This document shows, piece by piece, positions 1 to 10,053 of a stretch of DNA of 32,607 nt. Both the position numbers and the translations under genes were made by a program. Under the pieces are notes generated by a model, which did not search any database, was not told where the DNA came from, and was given only the letters and a program-made list of their open reading frames with translations. The stretch's first letter is position 1. Every line of letters begins with the position of its first letter. The DNA is from an uncultured Caryophanales bacterium (GTDB taxonomy: Bacteria > Bacillota_I > Bacilli_A > RF39 > UBA660): NCBI GenBank assembly GCA_946611235.1, contig CAMODE010000012.1, positions 1-32,607 on the forward strand, read 5' to 3'.

Positions 1-142
1 CAGATTTACTAAAAGTTTTTCCTGATTTAATTCTTATAGAATTATCATTATACTTTTTTTGGAGTTCCTTTTCTTTTATTTTTCTTTGACGTCTACCTAA
101 GTTTTGACTCTGTTCAATCTCTTTAATTAATTCTTTATTCAC
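1..142 (-). CDS. Partial hypothetical protein (N-terminus VNKELIKEIEQSQNLGRRQRKIKEKELQKKYNDNSIRIKSGKTFSKS...), runs off window edge
   Basis: Open frame from GTG at 140-142 (minus) with AAAGGTGG upstream; no stop before base 1. Confidence 0.5.
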   Translation of the reverse strand, partial: MNKELIKEIEQSQNLGRRQRKIKEKELQKKYNDNSIRIKSGKTFSKS

Positions 143-250
143 AACTACAATACCACCTTTATTCTCTTATATAGATATTGTACCATAAAAATCATTGCGA
201 AGAAAATTGTTTATAAATTTACTCTTTTTTGCTGTTATTCTATCAATTAT

Positions 251-279
251 TTGACAAATTATTATTATTATTATATAAT
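251..279 (+). promoter_or_regulatory. Sigma-A-type promoter TTGACA-N17-TATAAT
   Basis: TTGACA at 251-256, TATAAT at 274-279, 17-nt spacer, upstream of RBS ggagggg and ATG at 304. Confidence 0.85.
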
Positions 280-303
280 ACATATCGATTGGAGGGGGAG
301 TAT

Positions 304-795
304 ATGGAAAAAACAATTATTATTCATCATAGTGATAATATCAATATTAAATATATTGAAAATAGAGTCAATGAAAAAAAATGTGTTATTACATTACAAG
401 GTACTGACGAAAAAACTCATTTAATAATTACAATTACTTTCTGTAATGATCCATTTTGGGATTTAACTATTAAGAGTGAATATAGAAATTATGATAATGG
501 GTACGAGCTTGTTAGTTGCAGTTTCGAAGAAAGTACAGAGGGAAACATGTATTTTAGATATCCAGGTCATGCAGTACACTTTTCAAATGACAAAGCACCA
601 AATTATTTAGAAATATATGAACGTTTGAAATTATTTTCTAAATTTCATGCATTAAGAAATATAGAATTACAGCCTTTAATTGATAAAGCATTTGAAATAT
701 CAGAACCTAAATTAAAGGAAATGATTAATGAGTTTATAGAGCATTATTATCCAGAAGAAAAGAAAAATAATATAGCTAGAACTTTAAAACCCTAA
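304..795 (+). CDS. Hypothetical protein (MEKTIIIHHSDNINIKYIEN...)
   Basis: ORF with RBS GGAGGGGG; ORF-track start at 229 lies upstream of the promoter so ATG 304 is preferred. Confidence 0.75.
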   Translation: MEKTIIIHHSDNINIKYIENRVNEKKCVITLQGTDEKTHLIITITFCNDPFWDLTIKSEYRNYDNGYELVSCSFEESTEGNMYFRYPGHAVHFSNDKAPNYLEIYERLKLFSKFHALRNIELQPLIDKAFEISEPKLKEMINEFIEHYYPEEKKNNIARTLKP

Positions 796-800
796 GAAAT

Positions 801-828
801 AAAACTCCTAAATTAATAGGAGTTTTTT
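801..828 (+). terminator. Rho-independent terminator
   Basis: AACTCCTA-AATTAA-TAGGAGTT followed by T-run just after the stop at 795. Confidence 0.8.
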
Positions 829-976
829 ATATTTTTTCCCTTTTATATAAGTTATTATTCTATTATTTTTTTATATTGTTATCTATATATTCTTAATTTA
901 AATTATTGTTTGGAGATACAACCTATTTTTCTTTCTAAGTCATCTTCTTCTAAACTAAGTTTATTATGTCATTTAC

Positions 977-1999
977 TTATGGCTGTTTCACATTTATACC
1001 AATATTAGAGTTTTTTTCTTCTTCTGCAAGTAGATTTTTCATATAATCAATGGATAATTTATCTAATATTTTATATTCACTTACTCCAACTGGTTTATTA
1101 ATATATTTTAATGTATAATCAACTATTTTATTATTTTTGCTTTTGCATAAGATTATACCAATAGATGGATTATCGGATTTATCTTTAATTTGTTCATCTA
1201 ATGCTTGTAAATAAAAACCTATTTTACTACCATATTCAGGAACAAATTCATCTATTTTTAACTCAACAGCAATATAACATTTTAATTTAGTATGGTAAAA
1301 AAGCAAATCTATATAAAAATCTTTGTTTCCAACTGTTAATTTATATTGACTCCCAACAAATGAAAAACCATTTCCAAATTCTAACAAAACATTTTTAAGC
1401 CTTTCTAACATTTTATTTTCCAATTCTTTTTCTTTATAATCATTAGTTAATTCTATTAAATCAAACACATAAGGATCTTTCATCACTTTAGATGCTAAAT
1501 CACTATTTTTCTTAAGCGTTAAATCAAAATTATTATATTTAATATTTTTTACTTGTCTCTTATATAGATTTGTTTCAATTTGATATAAAAGTATACTTTT
1601 AGACCAGCCTTCTTCTATACATTTCTCAATATACCATTTTCTAACTATCTTATTTTTAACTTTTTCAATTAAAATTATATTATGTGTCCATGGTAATTGT
1701 GCAACCAGTTGCACAAATTCAGAATCATCTATATATTCGCTATAAAAAGTTTTCATATATTTCAAATTTCTAATCGAAAATCCTTTTTGATTTGGAAATG
1801 TTATTTTAAGTTCGAATGCTAATTTATCTAAAAATTTATTTCCCCATGATGAATTATCATATAGTACTTTACCTATTCTAAAATATAAATTAACTAAGCT
1901 AATATTAGCATTTATCATAATATCTAATTGTGTTTTATTGATGTCTTGTTTTATATTATCAATCGCATCATTATACGTTTTATCTATTTATTCTATCAT
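977..1999 (-). pseudogene. DUF1016/YhcG-family PDDEXK nuclease-like protein, interrupted by TAA at codon 4 (or restarted at ATG 1918)
   Basis: 313-aa ORF resembles DUF1016 (LPWTHNIILIEKVKN, SKSILLYQIETNLYKRQ, DFYIDLLFYHTKLKCYIAVELKIDEFVPEYGSKIGFYLQALDEQ). AAGGAGG RBS and ATG at 1999 are in frame but followed by ATA GAA TAA. Confidence 0.7.
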
Positions 2000-2136
2000 C
2001 TTTTCCTCCTTCATACTATTAATGATTAATATTTATTATAAATAAATGTTAATAATATGTCAATGATATTTTGATTTCTTACAAACAAGCGTATGCTTAT
2101 TTAAGTAAAAATAAATATAAGAGATTATTAAATCTC

Positions 2137-4404
2137 TTATATTTTTTGAATATATTCAAGTAAGTAGATAAATATTTTGATATATTTTTTATCTAGCCCT
2201 ACTCTTTTTAATTTCCTTATTTGGATTCTTTTTTTCTTTATATCTAAATTACTGAATAAAATATTATCTATTTCTTCTTTTAATTTAGTATCTATTTCTA
2301 AATCATACAGTATTTCTTTTATTTCTTCGTTAATATAAGTTACATAATTAATAAAGGTATTATTTCCTTTAATATTGATAGTTAATTCTCTTCCCACGAT
2401 TAATCCTTCTATATTAATAATAAAATCATCTTTATCATAGAAGGCATTATATCTTATACTATTATCATTTATATTAAGTTCGGTTATATTCCTAATATTT
2501 TTAAATCTTAAGATATAATTTCTTTTATTTAATAGATTTTTTCCTTCTTTTTTCTTAATGGTAAAGGTATAATTATCTTCTTTATATTCATAATTAAAAC
2601 TTGTTATCATATAGAAGCCTTTTTCATAATTATAACTTATTCCATCATCCTCATATAAATCATAATTCCCATTATCTAATGGGTAAATATTTAATTCTAA
2701 AGTACTTGGTAGATCTTCTTTAATATTATTACTCATTGGTATAATACTACCTGCTTTTACAAATATAGGATAATCTTCATCATTATAAAAGCTATTATAA
2801 TATTTATTACCGATATATTTTTTTCCTTTAAGGAAATCAAACCAGATACCATTTGGAACATATATTTTTTTGAATACCCTATTAATTATTTTGTTTTTTC
2901 TTTCTGTAATTGGAGCAATAAAGAAATTACTACCAAAGAAATACTCATTTTGATATAAAGGTTCATCTAATATCTTAGGATAATCAAAATAGAATGGTTT
3001 TATTAAACCTTTTCCTTCTTTATGATATTTATAACTTTCACTATAAAGATAAGGAATTAATTTGTATCTTAAATTCATATAATATCTTATATGCTCTTTT
3101 AAAATATAATTCCATTTCCATGGTTCTCTTTTATAGTATAATCCTCCTTCACTAGCTAGTAAAAAAATAGGACTAAAGCAAGCAAACTCGATATATCTTA
3201 AATATAGTTCATCTTCTTCTATTCCTCCAGAATAGCCTCCGATTGGATGAGCTATAAATGATACTCCAACATTATATCCTTGTAAATTGTATCTTGGAAG
3301 TAAATTTAATGTATGAAAGTTTACTTTCGTTTTACCACTCCACATAATAGGATATCTATGCATAGATATACCATGATTACGAGTAAGAGTAAGGTTTCTT
3401 TTTCCTCGCATTACCATTGCTCCTGAATGATAGTGATCAAGTTTCCATAAGTTTATTTTATCATTGCTATTTTTATAATCGATACTAAATATATCAATTC
3501 CGACATTATTATAATTATTTATTATATTGTTTAAGTATAAGCCTATTTTATCATTACTAAATGGGATAAAACTATTATTATTATCAATATTAATAGAGGG
3601 ATTAATCGTAGTACCTATTTTAATATTATTTTTAGTTAAATAATCACTTATATTTTTTACATTAATACTAGGAGCATATCCATTAAGAAGAGAATCTCCT
3701 AGTAAGAAGATGGATATTGGGAAATTCTCACTTTTAAACCTATTAATTAAGTTATATATATCTGTCTCTGTATATTTATCATTTTTATACCACCATGCTC
3801 CTAGGGCATATCTAGGTATTAAACTTGGATAACCAGTTAAGGTGAAATAATCTTTTAATGCTGAATCAAAATCATTATCATACATGAATAAATATATGTC
3901 ATAATTATTTTTACCTCTATCGATAAAAATATCATGTTCATCTAAGACTAATGAGTTTGAATCATCTAATATAGAATATCCATCTAGAGAATATAATCCT
4001 TTATCTAAGATAATATCTTCTTTCATAGTATCAATGGAATAATTTATTCCTCTTAAATTTTTAATTTCTTTACTTGATGGATTCCATTCTACTTTAGTTC
4101 TATTTATTACCGCCTTTAGTCTTCCTGCTTTAATAGGGCTATTTTTTACATAAGTTAATGTAAATATTCCTGTATTTATTTCTATTAATGTTTCACTTTC
4201 TGTAATACCAAATGAAAATTTTTCAAACTTCCTATTGATAACACAACTTGTAGGCCGATCTTCAAATATACTATTTTCGTTATATTCAATTCTAACTAAT
4301 CTTGGTGTTAAAACACTTATTCTACTTTTACCTAAGGTAATAATATTTTCTCTTTCACAAGCAATATCTTTGCTTTTAACATAATAATTACTTATATTTT
4401 TCAT
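2137..4404 (-). CDS. Glycoside hydrolase family 31-like protein (alpha-glucosidase/xylosidase superfamily), possibly catalytically altered
   Basis: GH31-like blocks: YALGAWWYKNDKYTETDIYNLINRFKSENFPISIFLLGDSLL, FSIDYKN, ISMHRYPIMWSGKT, IGGYSGGIEEDELYLRYIEFACFSPIFLLAS. ATG 4404 has RBS AGAGGTGG. Confidence 0.8.
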   Translation of the reverse strand: MKNISNYYVKSKDIACERENIITLGKSRISVLTPRLVRIEYNENSIFEDRPTSCVINRKFEKFSFGITESETLIEINTGIFTLTYVKNSPIKAGRLKAVINRTKVEWNPSSKEIKNLRGINYSIDTMKEDIILDKGLYSLDGYSILDDSNSLVLDEHDIFIDRGKNNYDIYLFMYDNDFDSALKDYFTLTGYPSLIPRYALGAWWYKNDKYTETDIYNLINRFKSENFPISIFLLGDSLLNGYAPSINVKNISDYLTKNNIKIGTTINPSINIDNNNSFIPFSNDKIGLYLNNIINNYNNVGIDIFSIDYKNSNDKINLWKLDHYHSGAMVMRGKRNLTLTRNHGISMHRYPIMWSGKTKVNFHTLNLLPRYNLQGYNVGVSFIAHPIGGYSGGIEEDELYLRYIEFACFSPIFLLASEGGLYYKREPWKWNYILKEHIRYYMNLRYKLIPYLYSESYKYHKEGKGLIKPFYFDYPKILDEPLYQNEYFFGSNFFIAPITERKNKIINRVFKKIYVPNGIWFDFLKGKKYIGNKYYNSFYNDEDYPIFVKAGSIIPMSNNIKEDLPSTLELNIYPLDNGNYDLYEDDGISYNYEKGFYMITSFNYEYKEDNYTFTIKKKEGKNLLNKRNYILRFKNIRNITELNINDNSIRYNAFYDKDDFIINIEGLIVGRELTINIKGNNTFINYVTYINEEIKEILYDLEIDTKLKEEIDNILFSNLDIKKKRIQIRKLKRVGLDKKYIKIFIYLLEYIQKI

Positions 4405-4454
4405 ATTACCACCTCTTTCTATTCTACAATATAATAATACCATATCAGAAAAAA

Positions 4455-4475
4455 AAGTGCAATTAATTTGCACTT
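4455..4475 (-). terminator. Rho-independent terminator downstream of tRNA-Arg
   Basis: AAGTGCAA/TTGCACTT stem followed by T8 on the minus strand. Confidence 0.7.
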
Positions 4476-4528
4476 AAAAATAAATAAAAAGATATGCATA
4501 ATTACTCATACATATCTTTATACTCAAA

Positions 4529-4605
4529 TGGTGTCCTGGTGGAGATTCGAACTCCAGACCGATCGCTTAGAAGGCGATTGCTCTATCCAGCTGAGCTACC
4601 AAGAC
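4529..4605 (-). tRNA. tRNA-Arg(TCT), CCA encoded
   Basis: Cloverleaf on minus: GTCTTGG acceptor, anticodon stem ATCGC-CTTCTAA-GCGAT, T-arm CTGGAGTTCGAATCTCCAC, ends GGACACCA. Confidence 0.95.
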
Positions 4606-4713
4606 GTCACTGACAGATATAATTATATAATATTATTTTCAAAATATCAACTACTTTTTAAAAAAAATTGCTTTTTTTATTTCTATACTATATAATTTAC
4701 TTAAGAGGTGCAC

Positions 4714-6036
4714 ATGAAAAAAATAATAAATATTCTATTAATAATATATATACTACTAATCTATTATCTAGTAGATACAAATACTAAATTATTAATAACA
4801 ATGAATTTTAGTTTGTATTTATTACTATATAGTTTATTTAGTACCACTAGTATAAAAGATAATAAAAATAAGAAAGAACTAATATATACCATAATATCAT
4901 TATCTATATTATCAATACCAATATCAATAATAAACTATCAATTAGGAAATATATTAAATATAGAATATTTAAATATAACTAATTTATTATGTACTATATT
5001 CTTAATAACTAATATAATAATAAAAATAATAAGTAAATATTTAAATAAAAACAGAATAATATCTATTCATAATATATTAACATTATTTATAAACATAATA
5101 TTAATAATCATATTAAAAAACAAATATAACATATCATTATTATATATAATCTCTATTAGCATATTCATAATTATATTAATACTATTCATTATTTTTGTAC
5201 TAAGAAAGCATAAACAAAACAATACATTCTATTTAAAAGAAATAAAGAATAATCTTGTAACAGACAAAGAACAAGTATTTACAAATATAATAAAATCATC
5301 TTATATCTATATATCCTCTATTATTTTATATTATATATTAACAAATACATATATAAATCCTAATACCAATATAATACTAAGTAATACTTACTTTTTTGGA
5401 ATAATACTAATAAATATAATATATAAAATAATAGAAAAATATATAACTATAGATAATATAAATAACTATAATCAAATAATAAATAAAGTATTAAATATAT
5501 CACTAACAATATGTATACCATTAATGGTAATATCATATCCCCTTAGTAAAATAATATTTTCAAGTAATTATAATATGATATTTCCATTAATAATATTATT
5601 ATTCTTTTATATTATATATAATACTATAATTAAGCTAAGTATTAATAATATAGGTAATAAAAAAATAAATATAAGTTTATTACTAGGGTTATTAGCAAAA
5701 CTATTACTAGAGGTGCCTCTTATTAATAGTGCATATCGAATGGGGTATGATTTAACATTAGGTACAATTATATCAACATCTATTAGTTTATTATTAGCTA
5801 TAATATTGTTATCAATATTTATAACTAGAAAATATAAAATAAATCTATTAAATAATTTTACCAATATCTTAAATATCATATACACAAATATAATATATCT
5901 ATTAATATTAGTATTATTCACTCTAATAATAAAAGTAGATAACCCAAAATATATAACAAATATATTAGTAGTAATCTTCTATATATTTATAAGTATAGTA
6001 TTTAATATAATAAAGAAAAAGATAATCAGAAAATAA
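4714..6036 (+). CDS. Polytopic membrane protein, polysaccharide/oligosaccharide flippase-like (MOP superfamily)
   Basis: About 440 aa with many hydrophobic helices; ATG 4714 correctly spaced from AAGAGG RBS. Confidence 0.6.
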   Translation: MKKIINILLIIYILLIYYLVDTNTKLLITMNFSLYLLLYSLFSTTSIKDNKNKKELIYTIISLSILSIPISIINYQLGNILNIEYLNITNLLCTIFLITNIIIKIISKYLNKNRIISIHNILTLFINIILIIILKNKYNISLLYIISISIFIIILILFIIFVLRKHKQNNTFYLKEIKNNLVTDKEQVFTNIIKSSYIYISSIILYYILTNTYINPNTNIILSNTYFFGIILINIIYKIIEKYITIDNINNYNQIINKVLNISLTICIPLMVISYPLSKIIFSSNYNMIFPLIILLFFYIIYNTIIKLSINNIGNKKINISLLLGLLAKLLLEVPLINSAYRMGYDLTLGTIISTSISLLLAIILLSIFITRKYKINLLNNFTNILNIIYTNIIYLLILVLFTLIIKVDNPKYITNILVVIFYIFISIVFNIIKKKIIRK

Positions 6037-6054
6037 TTTTCGATTATCTTTTTT
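6016..6054 (+). terminator. Rho-independent terminator overlapping the stop codon
   Basis: AAAAGATAATC ... GATTATCTTTT stem then T-run. Confidence 0.7.
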
Positions 6055-6065
6055 GAACTTAATTA

Positions 6066-6617
6066 TTAAATTTCTTCCATAGTAGCATAGCATCTTATAT
6101 TAATATTGAAACTAGAAGAAGAAAAACTAGTATCATATAACTCTTCATCTAACCATACATATACAGTATAACTAGATGGTGATGTTACAAGAGAAATATT
6201 ACTAGCAGCTAGTACACTATCACCATTACTAACATTACTAATAGATCCCTCAGCTACTAAAGTATCATTATTATCCAGTACAGCATATTTAAGGGCACCA
6301 GAACTAGCTAAATCACTATTAATACTAACAATATCTAAATAAATATGACCATATATATCATAAGTATTATTCTTTTTATAAAAAGATACTGTTGCAGCAC
6401 TACCACTAGTATAACTAGTACCAGGATTCAAAGTAGAACCATTAATATTAATTCCTTTAGTATATTCAATATATTTATCAAGCCCTTTAACAGTAGCATT
6501 AATATTTAAATCAGCAAACAAAACATACCTATACATAGCATAAGTAAATCCAGCAATAGTAATGATAAATAGAATAACTCCTATTATATATCCAAATAAT
6601 TTAATTTTTTTCTTCAT
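6066..6617 (-). CDS. Short surface/secreted protein with N-terminal anchor and TYA-type signal (TasA/camelysin-like architecture)
   Basis: N-terminus MKKKIKLFGYIIGVILFIITIAGFTYAMYRYVLFADLNINATVKG; beta-rich remainder; similar layout to 7950-8504. Confidence 0.55.
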   Translation of the reverse strand: MKKKIKLFGYIIGVILFIITIAGFTYAMYRYVLFADLNINATVKGLDKYIEYTKGININGSTLNPGTSYTSGSAATVSFYKKNNTYDIYGHIYLDIVSINSDLASSGALKYAVLDNNDTLVAEGSISNVSNGDSVLAASNISLVTSPSSYTVYVWLDEELYDTSFSSSSFNINIRCYATMEEI

Positions 6618-6708
6618 ATATATCCCTTATCCTTTAACTAATATAATGATAACACATTAATAAAAAAAGTGCAATCAAATTGCACCCGTTTATTTCAAAT
6701 TATTCTTT

Positions 6709-7902
6709 TTAATAAGTTACAACAGTTACATTGCTAGGTAAGTTCTCATCTGCCATAAACGTTTCATAAGTAGTGGAATTAGCAGGTACTTCAACAGTAA
6801 TACTTTTAACAGTTCCAGTAAATGCATCAGTAATATTAGTAACATTACTTGAATTAATTCTAATTGTTCCCTCTAAATTAGTACAATCTTTAAATGTACT
6901 ATTCAGATTTGTAACTTTAGAAGGAATGATAGGTACGTTAATTAAATGCGTATTTTCATGAAACATTAAACTAAAATCATACATATCTAAATTATTATCA
7001 AAATATGCCTCATTAATATCATCCAATTTTGAAAATGTATAAGAAGATTCATCCCAACATTCATTATTACATACAGTATTTCTATAATTAACCAATTCCG
7101 TGTTATATACCGTACCATTTATGGAGTATGAAGCAGGAATAGATACTATTGAATTACTTCCAACATATTTTGTTAACTTAATGTTATTACCCTCTATCTC
7201 ATATTCGAAATCAGTAATTGGATTATATGGTGGCATTATCACTGAATTTTCAGGAATATTACCATTAATTTGTTCAATTGATGCTTCTACACTAGCACTA
7301 AAATTAGTATCGCTAGCATTATTATTAGCTAACTTGCCATTTAAATAAATAGCTAAAATATAGTTCTTTCTATTCCCATTATCTGGAATAGAATCATAGT
7401 ATATTTCTTTTGTTCCAGTATTAGTTATATATCCTTTAGTTAAGGTATTAAAAGTTTCTCCATCCAAATCATTAGAGTTTACACTAGGATATTCTTCTGG
7501 ATCATAATAGAATAAAGCATATTGTAAGGCATTAGTACTATCACCATTTTCCATATATGCAGATGGTAAACTAGTAACATTAAGAGCAATTCTTAAATAA
7601 CCATCAATAGTACAATCTGATGTAGTATCTTTCCATACACTAAAATTAGAAAGAACCATGCCTTTTTTTATAGTAATTTGATTATGATATATTTCATCAG
7701 AAGGTTCAATTAATAGTAAATCTTCACCATTAATATCTTCACTTTTAGTGAAATTACCTTCAACTAAACATTTACTATTTAAAGTAACATTATAATCAGA
7801 TGTTCTCCATACTATAATAGCATATGTTACTCCTAATGCTAGAAATATAAATAATATTATACCAATTATAATTCCTATTCTTTTTGAGTTTTTAAAATTC
7901 AT
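6709..7902 (-). CDS. Long surface protein, TYA-type signal anchor, C-terminal BspA-like leucine-rich segment
   Basis: VTNLNSTFKDCTNLEGTIRINSSNVTNITDAFTGTVKSITVEVPANSTTYETF matches the C-terminus of the 8535-9791 product. Confidence 0.6.
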   Translation of the reverse strand: MNFKNSKRIGIIIGIILFIFLALGVTYAIIVWRTSDYNVTLNSKCLVEGNFTKSEDINGEDLLLIEPSDEIYHNQITIKKGMVLSNFSVWKDTTSDCTIDGYLRIALNVTSLPSAYMENGDSTNALQYALFYYDPEEYPSVNSNDLDGETFNTLTKGYITNTGTKEIYYDSIPDNGNRKNYILAIYLNGKLANNNASDTNFSASVEASIEQINGNIPENSVIMPPYNPITDFEYEIEGNNIKLTKYVGSNSIVSIPASYSINGTVYNTELVNYRNTVCNNECWDESSYTFSKLDDINEAYFDNNLDMYDFSLMFHENTHLINVPIIPSKVTNLNSTFKDCTNLEGTIRINSSNVTNITDAFTGTVKSITVEVPANSTTYETFMADENLPSNVTVVTY

Positions 7903-7949
7903 ATTATATCCCTACTCTTTCTATAAAAAGAAAATTATATAAAATATAA

Positions 7950-8504
7950 TTATTCTATTTCATTTATTACTCCACTTTCACCAGTAGCATACAAAGATAA
8001 TTTAACAGTCTTATTCATCATATTACTATTATTAACTACACTACCATCTATCCAATAATAAATATTATATACATCAGTACTATCAGATGATATTTGAACA
8101 TCACTTAGTAAAACAATATTATCATCATTATTATAATTTTCAAAATTATCTCCATCTATATATTCATTACCCTTATATATAGCCCATAAGAATGTACTAT
8201 TTTTAAGTTCATCTGGTAATGAATTAATCTTCATATATAGACTAAATCTATTACCAGGAATATCAGAAGTAATTTTAATTTGTTTTAATACTCCTTCTTC
8301 TTTATTAAGTACTGGTTCTAATTCTCCAATAATATCAGGACCGCCTATAAAAGTTATTGTACTACTTGCGGTTAAGTTAACATTAACATTTTGTTCTGCA
8401 GTACTTCTCCACTTAAACCAAGCATAGGTGCCAGTACCAAACATTACTACAAATAAGAACATTCCAATTAAAGATAAAAGGATTCTTTTTCTTTTATTAT
8501 TCAT
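7950..8504 (-). CDS. Short surface/secreted protein with TYAWFKW signal anchor (TasA-like architecture)
   Basis: MNNKRKRILLSLIGMFLFVVMFGTGTYAWFKWRSTAEQNVNVNLTASSTITFIGGPDIIGELEP. Confidence 0.55.
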   Translation of the reverse strand: MNNKRKRILLSLIGMFLFVVMFGTGTYAWFKWRSTAEQNVNVNLTASSTITFIGGPDIIGELEPVLNKEEGVLKQIKITSDIPGNRFSLYMKINSLPDELKNSTFLWAIYKGNEYIDGDNFENYNNDDNIVLLSDVQISSDSTDVYNIYYWIDGSVVNNSNMMNKTVKLSLYATGESGVINEIE

Positions 8505-8534
8505 ATATTTTTCACCTCTTGTATTTCCTTATTA

Positions 8535-9791
8535 TTATGGAGAAATTATCTGAGTTTTTCCTAATTGACTTATTTCAACATTATTAGGTATTGTTCCTTC
8601 TAAATCAGTATAAGTAGTACTACTGGCAGGTACTTCTACTACTATATTTTTAGTAGTACCATTAAAGGTATCAGAATCTACTACTACATTTTCATTTGAT
8701 ATTCTAATATAACCTTCTAAGTTAGTACAATTTTTAAATGTAGATAACATACTAGTAACACTACTAGGTACATACTCAATATTAGTAAGAGAAGTACATC
8801 CTTCATAAGTATTATTCATACTAGTAATAGTATCTGATAATTTAGGAGCACTTACTAAACTAGTACATCCTTTAAATAAACCATCTACAGAATTATTAAC
8901 TAATTCAGTACCATCATATTCTGAGAATACTACACTATCAGCAAAATTTACTTCAGTAATAGTAGTATTACCACTGAAAGTAGATGTATTATTAGAAGTA
9001 TCACTAATTATCATTACATTGTAAGTAGTATCATTAACGATATATGTACTAGGTATATTTACTACTGTATCAGTACCAGTATAACTAGTTAATAATATTG
9101 TATTAGATGGTAATTGTATACCATTATAACTATCTGTAACATAAGTAAAATCACTAATAGGAGTAGCTACAAATTGATCTGCTTTAGCACTAACAGTAGC
9201 ACTAATGTTAGCTCCGATTATATCACCTCCTACTTTATTTTTATCTAAATATATAATAACTAAATAATTATGCTTATCACCAGGACTTAAATATTCTGTA
9301 TGAATATCCATAGTACCTTCTTCAGAAATTATTCCTCTTCTTACATAAGTAAATGTTTGATTTTTTAAATATTGAATAGTAGAATCGGTATATAAATTAG
9401 GATCAAATTCCGCTACTACATATTTTAAAGACCCATAACTATTACCATTACTTGTATAAGCATTTGATAAAGAATTAACATTAAGTTCAATAGTACCAAT
9501 ACCACTAACTTTATTACATCTTTTATCTAGTTCCATACTAACAGGACTAAATCCCATAGCAGTACTTAACTTAATACTACTAGCAGTCAAGTAATCATCT
9601 TCATTAATAGCACCTATATTGCCAATAATATCATTGCCTTTACTATAGTTTATATTAAAACAATGAGTATTACCTGCTACTATAATATTACCAGTAGTAA
9701 AAGTAAGCCAAGCATATACTCCACCTAATACTAAAATAAGTAAAAGTACCGAACTAATTATAAGTATCTTAATTTTATTATTCTTTTCCAT
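8535..9791 (-). CDS. Long surface protein, YAW-type signal anchor, C-terminal BspA-like leucine-rich repeats
   Basis: MEKNNKIKILIISSVLLLILVLGGVYAWLTFTTGN...; LFKGCTSLVSAPKLSDTITSMNNTYEGCTSLTNIEYVPSSVTSMLSTFKNCTNLEGYIRI repeats. Confidence 0.6.
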   Translation of the reverse strand: MEKNNKIKILIISSVLLLILVLGGVYAWLTFTTGNIIVAGNTHCFNINYSKGNDIIGNIGAINEDDYLTASSIKLSTAMGFSPVSMELDKRCNKVSGIGTIELNVNSLSNAYTSNGNSYGSLKYVVAEFDPNLYTDSTIQYLKNQTFTYVRRGIISEEGTMDIHTEYLSPGDKHNYLVIIYLDKNKVGGDIIGANISATVSAKADQFVATPISDFTYVTDSYNGIQLPSNTILLTSYTGTDTVVNIPSTYIVNDTTYNVMIISDTSNNTSTFSGNTTITEVNFADSVVFSEYDGTELVNNSVDGLFKGCTSLVSAPKLSDTITSMNNTYEGCTSLTNIEYVPSSVTSMLSTFKNCTNLEGYIRISNENVVVDSDTFNGTTKNIVVEVPASSTTYTDLEGTIPNNVEISQLGKTQIISP

Positions 9792-10027
9792 AAATATCTT
9801 TCCTACCCTCTATCTAAGAATACCATATTTATTAAAAATTATCAAGATTATTATAAATAAAAATACATATTTTTACACTTTCATAGTAACTATTCAGACT
9901 TATGACAATAAATTATTAATATAAAATAGCTAATAATATTTTTACTTATCAACAAGCAAAAATTGAACCTTTTTGATATAGTTTTATCACATTTTCCGAC
10001 AAAATATTTATAATCAATCCCGAAAAA

Positions 10028-10046
10028 GTCGGACATTTATTCCGAC
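10028..10046 (-). terminator. Rho-independent terminator after the GerM-domain gene
   Basis: GTCGGA-ATAAATG-TCCGAC-TTTTT on minus. Confidence 0.75.
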
Positions 10047-10053
10047 ATATTTA

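Noticed and set aside
4468-4695. 75-aa plus-strand ORF
   Set aside because: Spans tRNA-Arg and its terminator; no independent coding evidence.
5607-5921. 104-aa minus-strand ORF
   Set aside because: Antisense to the flippase-like gene, no RBS or domain signal.
6773-7348. Plus-strand ORFs 6773-6961 and 7100-7348
   Set aside because: Antisense shadows of the surface protein gene at 6709-7902.
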